A DNA stretch of 22,981 nt, taken from the NCBI GenBank assembly GCA_964405405.1, contig CAYONT010000033.1:1-22981 (forward strand). Direction: 5' to 3'. The notes beneath the pieces are model-generated. The model saw only the letters and a program-made list of their open reading frames with translations, was not told the origin of the DNA and made no database searches. This document shows positions 15,685 through 21,543 of the stretch, one piece after another. Every line of letters starts with the position of its first letter. Within the stretch, counting starts at the first letter, position 1. This DNA comes from CAMCYM01 sp964405405. Its GTDB lineage: Bacteria > Bacteroidota > Bacteroidia > Flavobacteriales_D > Sanyastnellaceae. Position numbers and translations under genes: made by a program.

Positions 15685-16704
15685 TTGGACACCCCCCCCT
15701 TCACCCTCGCCGTCCTCGCTGGCGGATACTCCCGCGAAGCCGCCGTCTCGCTCCGTTCCGCTGAGACCGTCATGCAACACATCGACCGGAGCCGCTACCA
15801 GCCCTACCTCGTGCGCATCGAGCGCGGCGGCTGGTGGGCAGAAGGGCCCGATGGTGCCATCCTCCCCATCGACCGCCGGGACTTCACCGCCACCACCTCG
15901 GATGGCCCCCTCTTCTTCGACGGCGTCTTCGTCATGGTCCATGGGAGCCCGGGGGAAGACGGCAAACTCCAGGGGTACTTCGAGCTGCTCGGCATTCCCT
16001 GCTCCACAGGCGGCGCCCGCAGCATGGCCCTCACCTTCCACAAAGGTTGGACCACTTCCCTGCTGCGCGACGCCGGCATCCCCGTCGCCCGGTCCATCGA
16101 ACTCTTCCCGCACGAACCGCTGACCGACGACCTGCTCACCGACCTCACCCAGCAACTCGGCCTCCCCTGCTTCGTGAAACCCAACGAAGCCGGGTCCAGC
16201 ATCGGCGTACACCGGGTGGACACCCCGGATCGCCTGCGCCCCGCCATCGAAGCCGCCTTCGCAGCAGAACCCGGCACCGTCCTCGTCGAATCGCTGCTCT
16301 CCGGCCGCGAATTCACCGTGGGCCTCCTCCCGCCCCTGACCCCCGGCGCGCCACCCACCGCCCTCCCCGTCACCGAAATCGTCTCCTTCAACACCTTCTT
16401 CGACTTTCAGGCCAAATACGAAGGCGCATCCCACGAGATCACGCCCGCCGACATCCCCACCGAATGGGCCCACGCCATGCAATCGATTGCCCTGCGCATC
16501 TACCGGCTCCTCCACTGCCGCGGAGTCGTCCGCATCGACATGATTTGGGTGGAGGGCGTCGGGGCCCATGTCATCGAAGTGAACACCGTTCCCGGATTCT
16601 CCGCTGCGAGCATCATCCCGCAGCAAGCAGCTGCCGCCGGCCTCTCCACCACCGAGCTCATCACCCACATCCTCGCCGCCACCCTGGACCCCTCCCTCCC
16701 GTAA
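15685..16704 (+). CDS. ddl: D-alanine--D-alanine ligase
   Basis: The product has 339 residues, an ATP-grasp ligase forming the D-Ala-D-Ala end of the peptidoglycan stem peptide in the cytoplasm. Motifs are VLAGGYSREAAVSLRSAE (10-27; E18 matches catalytic E15 of E. coli DdlB), HGSPGEDG (86-93), FVKPNEAGSSIGV (163-175; S171 matches S150), FQAKYEG (241-247; K244 and Y245 match K215 and Y216) and HVIEVNTVPGFS (295-306). The start is a TTG at 15685: no in-frame ATG exists before residue 30, and the conserved core begins near residue 8, so no later start is possible. The hairpin repeat runs up to this codon, which may have displaced the original start and ribosome-entry region. Composition is C-rich throughout. 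Confidence 0.95.
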   Translation: MDTPPFTLAVLAGGYSREAAVSLRSAETVMQHIDRSRYQPYLVRIERGGWWAEGPDGAILPIDRRDFTATTSDGPLFFDGVFVMVHGSPGEDGKLQGYFELLGIPCSTGGARSMALTFHKGWTTSLLRDAGIPVARSIELFPHEPLTDDLLTDLTQQLGLPCFVKPNEAGSSIGVHRVDTPDRLRPAIEAAFAAEPGTVLVESLLSGREFTVGLLPPLTPGAPPTALPVTEIVSFNTFFDFQAKYEGASHEITPADIPTEWAHAMQSIALRIYRLLHCRGVVRIDMIWVEGVGAHVIEVNTVPGFSAASIIPQQAAAAGLSTTELITHILAATLDPSLP

Positions 16705-16745
16705 TCTCCTATCTCCGCGGCGAAGCCGCGCATCTCCTGTTTCCA
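16705..16745. repeat. Single copy of the hairpin repeat after ddl
   Basis: Immediately after the ddl TAA comes ATCTCCTATCTC, a CGCGGCGAAGCCGCG hairpin (around 16717-16731) and ATCTCCTGTTTCC. The hairpin core matches the 37-bp units near 10.4 kb. It could act as a 3' hairpin of the ddl message. Confidence 0.7.
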
Positions 16746-16896
16746 AAAACAAGAAGGGCCGCCCCGTTGGACGACCCTCCCCTGTTGAATGAAAACAAGT
16801 AAACTGTTACGAAGCACGAGGCTTCAAGGGGGTGTAACGGAGGGGGGCGGGGGGATGTTACGTTTGGCCTGAAAAAAAAATGCAGGCGACGCAGAA
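16746..16896. other. Convergent ddl/ruvC intergenic space with candidate terminator elements
   Basis: The space contains an imperfect hairpin GGGCCGCC/GGACGACCC (about 16756-16778, two mismatches), a short perfect hairpin GAAGC-ACGAG-GCTTC (16811-16825), a copy of TTTGGCCT (16863-16870) and nine A (16872-16880), which is a T tract for ruvC transcription coming from the right. No strong stem precedes that T tract, so the terminator call is weak. A 27-codon ATG frame at 16789 is not convincing. Confidence 0.35.
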
Positions 16897-17511
16897 TCAG
16901 CGGGCGGAAGGACGGCGCGGGGCGGTGATGCGGCCGGGATTTTGCTCGAGGAAGGACTTCCAACCGCCTTGCCCGGCCTGCATCTTGGGACTGGAGGCCG
17001 CAAAATGGTGGCACAGGGCCACGGCGAGGCCGTCGGTGGCGTCGAATTCCTTGGGCAGGTCCTGGAGCGGGAGGCCCAAGGTCCGCGCGACCATGGCGGC
17101 AACCTGCTCCTTGCTCGCAGCGCCGGAGCCTGTGATGGCCTGCTTCACCCGGCGGGGCGCGTACTCCGAAATGGGCACGTCGTGGGCGAGGGCCGCGGCC
17201 ATGGCGACCCCCTGCGCGCGCCCCAGCTTGAGCATGGACTGCACGTTTTTGCCGAAGAACGGCGCTTCGATGGCCAGATGATCCGGTGCATGGACCGCAA
17301 TCAGGGAGGCACATTTGTCGTAAATGCGCTTCAGTTTGAGCGCGTGGTCCTGGATCAAGGCCAAACGCAGTACCCCAACTTCCAACATTTCCACCTCTTT
17401 GCCCCTGCATCGCACCACCCCGAAGCCCAGCACGGTGGTTCCGGGGTCGATGCCGAGGATGATGGTCTCGGTCGGGCGGGGCGGGGCAGCGCGGCGCGGT
17501 GGGGCGGGCAT
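16897..17511 (-). CDS. ruvC: Crossover junction endodeoxyribonuclease RuvC
   Basis: The product has 204 residues and resolves Holliday junctions during recombination and fork repair. The RNase H-like acidic residues are all present: D22 in LGIDPGTTVLGFGVV, E82 in HLAIEAPFFGKN, and D157 and D160 in EFDATDGLAVALCHH, matching D7, E66, D138 and D141 of E. coli RuvC. LKLGRAQGVA and EYAPRRVKQAITGSGAASKEQV are also diagnostic. The N-terminus has an extra Pro/Ala/Arg-rich stretch of about 15 residues before the first strand. The start at ATG 17511 is supported by TAACTTCG ending 4 bp upstream. It is divergent from the flippase-like gene across 56 bp; ruvA and ruvB are not in the window. A TTTGGCCT copy on the coding strand (17365-17358) encodes LA of VLRLALIQ. 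Confidence 0.97.
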   Translation of the reverse strand: MPAPPRRAAPPRPTETIILGIDPGTTVLGFGVVRCRGKEVEMLEVGVLRLALIQDHALKLKRIYDKCASLIAVHAPDHLAIEAPFFGKNVQSMLKLGRAQGVAMAAALAHDVPISEYAPRRVKQAITGSGAASKEQVAAMVARTLGLPLQDLPKEFDATDGLAVALCHHFAASSPKMQAGQGGWKSFLEQNPGRITAPRRPSAR

Positions 17512-17515
17512 GGGG

Positions 17516-17523
17516 CGAAGTTA
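17516..17523 (-). promoter_or_regulatory. Candidate -7 element of ruvC (TAACTTCG), leaderless arrangement
   Basis: This is one base from TAnnTTTG, with four bases (CCCC) before ATG 17511. On the opposite strand GAACTTGG (17556-17563) sits at the same N4 distance before the flippase-like ATG at 17568, a weaker match. Confidence 0.45.
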
Positions 17524-17567
17524 GGGCGGGGGTTGGAAAATGAGGGGAATCCCCGGAACTTGGATGC

Positions 17568-18503
17568 ATGGAGAAAGCGTGGTTCCGGGCCGTGCGGTGG
17601 GCGGTATCGCTGGGGGCGATCGGGGTGGTGGCGTGGCAGCTCGCCGCGCACCGGGGGGAGCTGGGTGCCGGATGGGGGGCGCCATGGACCGCCGGGCGGG
17701 GTTGGGCGATGCTGGGTCTGGTGGCGCTGGCCCCGGTCAATTGGGGGCTCGAGTGGTGGAAATGGGGGGTCCTTTCCCCGCCGTGGCGGGGTTGGACGCA
17801 GTTGGCGCGGGAGTATTTCTTCGGGGCGGCGGCCGGATTCGTGACCCCCAACCGGGTGGGCGAGGGGGTGGGACGTTTGGCCTGGGTGCCGCGGGCGCAG
17901 CGGGAGGGGGCCGCCCGGGGTTACCTCGCGGGCGCGGTGGCCCAAGGCTGGGTCACCCTGGCCGTGGGCGGAGCGGTGTTGGCGGCAGGGCCGCATCCCG
18001 CAGCGGCGCTGCTGGGCGGGGCACTGTGCGCCACCGCGGCGGGAACGCTGTTCGCCTACCTGCGCTGGAATCCCCCCTTGGGTCGATGGTTGCCCGTGTG
18101 GGAGCGGCTGGTCGGTCCCCGCCACCCCGACCGCGGCGCCCTGTCCCTGCGGCAGCGCGGCAGCGCCCTGGCCCTGGGGGTCTTGCGGTACGCCACCTTC
18201 ACGGCCCAGTTCTGGCTCGCCTTTGCGGCTGCCGGCTGCGGCTGGACCGCGGAGCAGGCCCGGGCTGTGCCGCTGGTGCTCCTCGGCAACACCTTCGCCC
18301 CGGGCGCTTTGCTGGGCGAGCTGGGGGTCCGGGAGGCCCTGACCTGGGCCATCCTGCAGCCAGCCGGAGAGGAGGTGGGTGCCACCCTGCTGGCGCCGTT
18401 CTTGGTTTGGTTGGTGAATTTGGTCTTCCCGGCGGCTGTGGGCGCGGTGTGGGGCCTGGTGCACCCGGTCGTTCCACAGGTTCCCAATGAAGGGGCCTCA
18501 TGA
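17568..18503 (+). CDS. Flippase-like membrane protein (lysylphosphatidylglycerol synthase TM region, pfam03706 type)
   Basis: The product has 311 residues with about eight membrane segments and no soluble synthase domain. Family marks are REYFFGAAAGFVTPNRVGEG (81-100) and, in the second half, LGNTFAPGALLGELGVREAL. Stand-alone proteins of this type are proposed to move lipids or lipid-linked sugars across the inner membrane. The stop overlaps the start of the glycosyltransferase gene (ATGA at 18500-18503), so the two are translationally coupled. A joint role, with one protein making a lipid-linked glycan and the other moving it, is an inference from this coupling. The start at 17568 fits the N-terminal helix. 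A TTTGGCCT copy (17876-17883) encodes RLAW. The coding strand is strongly G-rich in the first half. Confidence 0.85.
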   Translation: MEKAWFRAVRWAVSLGAIGVVAWQLAAHRGELGAGWGAPWTAGRGWAMLGLVALAPVNWGLEWWKWGVLSPPWRGWTQLAREYFFGAAAGFVTPNRVGEGVGRLAWVPRAQREGAARGYLAGAVAQGWVTLAVGGAVLAAGPHPAAALLGGALCATAAGTLFAYLRWNPPLGRWLPVWERLVGPRHPDRGALSLRQRGSALALGVLRYATFTAQFWLAFAAAGCGWTAEQARAVPLVLLGNTFAPGALLGELGVREALTWAILQPAGEEVGATLLAPFLVWLVNLVFPAAVGAVWGLVHPVVPQVPNEGAS

Positions 18504-19720
18504 ACGAGATCCTGCTGGGCGTGGGCATCGGTGGGCTCATGTTGGTGCCGTATGCGCGGGAGGCGGCGCGGTGGGCACGGGCGTTGCGCGTCCGCGAGGG
18601 GCATGGGGCCGGCGAGCGGCAAGGGGCCGGCGAGCGGCAAGGGGCCGGCGAGCGGCAAGGGGCCGGCGAGGCGGGGGCGGAGATGGGGGAAGGGGCGGCG
18701 TACACGGTGGTGATCCCCTGTCGGAATGAGGCGGAACGGGTGGGGCGGGTGTTGCGGGATTTGGCCTGCCAAACCCATCGTCCCCAAGCGGTGATTGTGG
18801 TCGACGATGGCAGCGATGACGGGACGGTGGACGCGGCTCGTGCGGCGGGGGCGGTGGTGCTGACGGCGGGCGGGACGGGCAAGAAGGCGGCGCTGCGCAC
18901 GGGCATGGAGGCGGTCCGAACGGACTGGGTGGCGACGCTGGACGCGGATGTCCGGGTGGGCCCGGGTTGGGGGGAGGCGATGGCGCGGCACGCCGACGAG
19001 GGGGCGGAGGTGGTGCTGGGACCCGTGGGGCTGCTGCCTCAGGGAGGGGGGTGGGCTGCAGTCCAAACCCTCGAATACCACGCCATGCAAGGCTGGACAG
19101 CCCACACCGCGTTGGCAGGTCGCGCCGAAAATGGCAGCGGGGCGAACATCTGGTACCGGCGTTCGACTTGGCTCGCAGCGGACCGCGGGGAGGAATGGGC
19201 ATCGGGGGACGATGTTTTCGTCATCCGGGATGTGGTCCGCCGCGGGGGCGGGGTGCGCTGGGGCGGAGCGGGGCCCGGGTCCGAGGCGGCTTGGGCTTGG
19301 ACGGTGGCGGCGCCGGAATGGCGGGCTTGGGTGGCACAGCGGGCGCGCTGGGCGAGCAAGGCCTCGGACCCCCGAGCTCCGCGGCAGACGGCTGCGCTGG
19401 TGGGAGGTGCGGTCTTGCTGCAGTGGAGCACGGCAGCCGCTGCCTGCGTGGCCTGGCCCACGTCCGCAGGCGGCCTCGCCGCCGGGGTCGCCGTGGGCGC
19501 CAACGGCCTCAAGATGGCGGCAGACGCCTTGCTCCTGCGGAGCGTGGTCCGCCACACCCCGCCCCCCCCCGACTTCGGGCCGCAGTCCCCCCCCGACCGC
19601 CCCTCCCCGGCGGCCCGCTGGCCCCCCCTGGTTTTCCACCTCGTCTACCCTTGCCTGGTCGCAAATACCTGGCTGAAGATGCTGCTCGGCGCCACCCATT
19701 GGAAGGGCCGGAAGGTGTAA
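18500..19720 (+). CDS. Membrane-associated family 2 glycosyltransferase with QxxRW motif
   Basis: The product has 406 residues. An N-terminal membrane helix (~5-20) is followed by a low-complexity linker containing GAGERQ three times (36-53), then a GT-A domain: YTVVIPCRNE (68-77), VDDGSDDGT (101-109), the metal-binding DAD (148-150) in ATLDADVRVG, NGSGANIWYR (211-220), the acidic SGDDVF (235-240) and QRARW (280-284), which is the QxxRW motif of processive or membrane glycosyltransferases. C-terminal hydrophobic helices follow. The donor and acceptor are unknown. It is coupled to the flippase-like gene through ATGA, and its TAA lies 9 bp before the permease ATG. A TTTGGCCT copy (18760-18767) encodes DLAC. 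Base use flips inside the gene, from 31 G to 13 C at 18901-18960 to 15 G to 37 C at 19561-19620. Confidence 0.9.
   Translation: MNEILLGVGIGGLMLVPYAREAARWARALRVREGHGAGERQGAGERQGAGERQGAGEAGAEMGEGAAYTVVIPCRNEAERVGRVLRDLACQTHRPQAVIVVDDGSDDGTVDAARAAGAVVLTAGGTGKKAALRTGMEAVRTDWVATLDADVRVGPGWGEAMARHADEGAEVVLGPVGLLPQGGGWAAVQTLEYHAMQGWTAHTALAGRAENGSGANIWYRRSTWLAADRGEEWASGDDVFVIRDVVRRGGGVRWGGAGPGSEAAWAWTVAAPEWRAWVAQRARWASKASDPRAPRQTAALVGGAVLLQWSTAAAACVAWPTSAGGLAAGVAVGANGLKMAADALLLRSVVRHTPPPPDFGPQSPPDRPSPAARWPPLVFHLVYPCLVANTWLKMLLGATHWKGRKV
18605..18670 (+). repeat. 18-bp in-frame tandem repeat in the glycosyltransferase gene
   Basis: There are three identical 18-bp units (18605-18622, 18623-18640, 18641-18658; GGGGCCGGCGAGCGGCAA) and 12 bp of a fourth. 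Each adds GAGERQ to the linker between the membrane helix and the catalytic domain. Identical copies suggest recent expansion and possible length variation without frame loss. Confidence 0.9.
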
Positions 19721-19725
19721 ATTCG
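19718..19725 (+). promoter_or_regulatory. Possible -7 element of the permease gene (TAAATTCG)
   Basis: This is one base from TAnnTTTG, four bases (GGCC) before ATG 19730. Its TAA is also the stop codon of the glycosyltransferase gene, so the match may be chance. Confidence 0.25.
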
Positions 19726-19729
19726 GGCC

Positions 19730-20617
19730 ATGGCGTTGTTCCCAAGCGTGCTTTCACTCCCCAGCGTGTTCCCCCATCACCTCCCTGCCCGCATCGGAAC
19801 CTGGTGGATCGGAATCCTCGTGGGGGTGGCCCTGCTCGGCCCGCTCATCCGTCCAGACGGCAGCCAGCACGCGAATGCGCAGCACCTGGAGCACGCCCTG
19901 CTCCCGCCCGGTTCCCGGGCCACGCTGGAGGACGGCACCGAGCGGTTTTACCTGCTGGGCACCGACCGCTACGGGCGGGACTTCCTGAGCCGCCTCATGG
20001 CAGGCGCCGCCATCAGCCTGAGCGTGGGCGCCGTGGCCGTGGTCATTTCCCTGCTCATCGGCGTCACCCTCGGGGCTTGGGCCGGGTACCGCGGCGGCTG
20101 GGTGGACGCCGGCCTGAGCTGGTTCCTGCAGGTCTTCTGGACCCTGCCCACCTTGCTCATGGTGCTCGCCATCACCCTCGCCTTCGGCCGTGGATTCTGG
20201 CAAGTCTTCGTCGCCATCGGACTCACGATGTGGGTGGACATCGCCCGCGTGGTGCGAGGCCAAATCCGTTCCATCAAAACGCTGGAATATGTCGAAGCGG
20301 CCCGAGGGCTGGGGCTCCCCCCCTCACGCATCCTCTTCCGGCACATCCTGCCCAACGCCGCCGGCCCGGTCATCGTGATGGCGGCTGCGAACTTCGCCGC
20401 GGCCATCCTCGTGGAATCGGGGCTCAGCTTCCTCGGCGTGGGCGCGCAGATGCCCATCCCGAGCTGGGGCAACATCGTCCAAGAACACCACCACCTGATC
20501 ACGGGCCGCCACGCTTGGCTCGCCCTGGCCCCGGGCCTGCTCATCGTCAGTGTGGTCCTGGCCTTCACCATGATCGGCGATGGCCTGCGCGCACACCTCA
20601 ATCCCCGTACTTCTTGA
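19730..20617 (+). CDS. ABC transporter permease, OppC/DppC type
   Basis: The product has 295 residues, an inner-membrane permease of the peptide/nickel uptake family. Visible are an N-terminal helix (~22-40), the family's LLGTDRYGRDFLSRLMAGA before the permease domain, five further helices, and the EAA loop EAARGLGLPPSRILFRHILPN that contacts the ATPase. The C-terminus LVVSFTMIGDGLR-like region (LAFTMIGDGLRAHLNPR) is also typical. No OppB-type partner, solute-binding protein or ATPase is adjacent, so it must work with subunits encoded elsewhere; split peptide transporters are known in Bacteroidota. Its TGA and the fcl ATG overlap in TGATG (20615-20619), so the two are coupled although functionally unrelated. 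A motif copy (20257-20264) is read as RGQIR. Coding strand is C-rich. Confidence 0.93.
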   Translation: MALFPSVLSLPSVFPHHLPARIGTWWIGILVGVALLGPLIRPDGSQHANAQHLEHALLPPGSRATLEDGTERFYLLGTDRYGRDFLSRLMAGAAISLSVGAVAVVISLLIGVTLGAWAGYRGGWVDAGLSWFLQVFWTLPTLLMVLAITLAFGRGFWQVFVAIGLTMWVDIARVVRGQIRSIKTLEYVEAARGLGLPPSRILFRHILPNAAGPVIVMAAANFAAAILVESGLSFLGVGAQMPIPSWGNIVQEHHHLITGRHAWLALAPGLLIVSVVLAFTMIGDGLRAHLNPRTS

Positions 20618-21543
20618 TGGAAACCACCGAAAAAATTTATGTTGCCGGCCACCGTGGAATGGTGGGCGCTGCCATTGTCCGCGCCCTGGAAGCGCGGGGG
20701 TTCCGAAACCTTGTGGCCCGGAGCCATGCGGATTTGGACTTGAAAAACCAGCAGGCCGTGCAGGGGTTCTTCCGCGAGGAGCGCCCTGCCTATGTATTCC
20801 TCGCCGCGGCGAAGGTGGGGGGCATCCACGCGAACAACACGTACCGCGCCGAATTCCTCTATGACAACCTCATAATCGAGGCGAACGTCATCCATGCCGC
20901 TTGGGAGCACGGGGTCAAGAAGCTGTTGTTTCTGGGTTCGAGTTGCATCTATCCCAAACTCGCCCCCCAGCCGCTCCAGGAGGACTCCCTGTTGACGGGT
21001 GCACTGGAACCGACCAACGAGCCCTACGCCATCGCGAAAATCGCTGGACTCAAGTTGTGCGAGGCGTACCGCGATCAATACGGGGCCCAGTTCATCTCCG
21101 CCATGCCCACCAACCTCTACGGACCTGGCGACAACTACGACCTGCAGAACAGCCATGTATTGCCGGCCCTGTTGCGCAAGATCCACACGGCGAAGGTGGA
21201 AGGCCGGCCATCGGTGGAACTTTGGGGGACAGGCGCTCCGATGCGGGAGTTTTTGCATGTGGACGATTTGGCCTCCGCCTGTTTGCACCTCATGGAGCAC
21301 TACGAGGGGCGTGAATGGCTCAACATCGGTACCGGTGAGGACTTGAGCATCCGGGAGCTGGCGGAGCTGGTGTGCGCAGTGGTCGGCTATGAAGGGCAAC
21401 TGTCCTGGGACACGACCAAGCCGGACGGCACGCCGCGCAAGTTGCTCGATGTCAGCAAGATTCATGCTCTGGGCTGGAAGGCACGCATCGGGTTGCGTGC
21501 GGGCATCGAAGGGGTCTATGCCGCGGTTCGCCACACGTTTTAA
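20617..21543 (+). CDS. fcl: GDP-L-fucose synthase
   Basis: The product has 308 residues, a short-chain dehydrogenase that epimerises and reduces GDP-4-keto-6-deoxymannose to GDP-L-fucose with NADPH, a precursor for surface glycans. It aligns closely to E. coli Fcl (WcaG): GHRGMVGAAI (11-20, nucleotide binding), AAAKVGGIHANNTY (63-76), LGSSCIYPKLAPQP (106-119), EPTNEPYAIAKIAGLKLCE (131-149), MPTNLYGPGDNYD and NSHVLPALLRK. The catalytic S108, Y137, K141 and H180 match S107, Y136, K140 and H179. The partner GDP-mannose 4,6-dehydratase is not in the window. The ATG overlaps the permease stop by one base, and its 3' end overlaps the next gene by 26 bp. A TTTGGCCT copy (21267-21274) encodes DLAS. 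Codon use is more balanced than in its neighbours. Confidence 0.97.
   Translation: METTEKIYVAGHRGMVGAAIVRALEARGFRNLVARSHADLDLKNQQAVQGFFREERPAYVFLAAAKVGGIHANNTYRAEFLYDNLIIEANVIHAAWEHGVKKLLFLGSSCIYPKLAPQPLQEDSLLTGALEPTNEPYAIAKIAGLKLCEAYRDQYGAQFISAMPTNLYGPGDNYDLQNSHVLPALLRKIHTAKVEGRPSVELWGTGAPMREFLHVDDLASACLHLMEHYEGREWLNIGTGEDLSIRELAELVCAVVGYEGQLSWDTTKPDGTPRKLLDVSKIHALGWKARIGLRAGIEGVYAAVRHTF

Noticed and set aside
15685..16704. Ddl with altered active-site Tyr and D-Ala-D-Lac specificity
   Set aside because: The FFDF segment differs from the E. coli FYDY, but the catalytic Lys-Tyr pair is in the following AKY, which is conserved (K244, Y245).
16756..16778. Strong intrinsic terminator after ddl
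   Set aside because: The stem has two mismatches and is not followed by a T tract on the plus strand, so only a weak candidate was recorded.
16789..16872. Small ORF of 27 residues between ddl and ruvC
   Set aside because: It is Gly-rich by base composition, ends inside the TTTGGCCTGA motif copy, and has no start context or homologue I recognise.
18967..20616. Long plus-strand frame upstream of and fused to GDP-fucose synthase
   Set aside because: The added region is an Arg/Pro/Gly-rich shadow of the glycosyltransferase and permease; the true enzyme starts at METTEKIYVAG, overlapping the permease stop.
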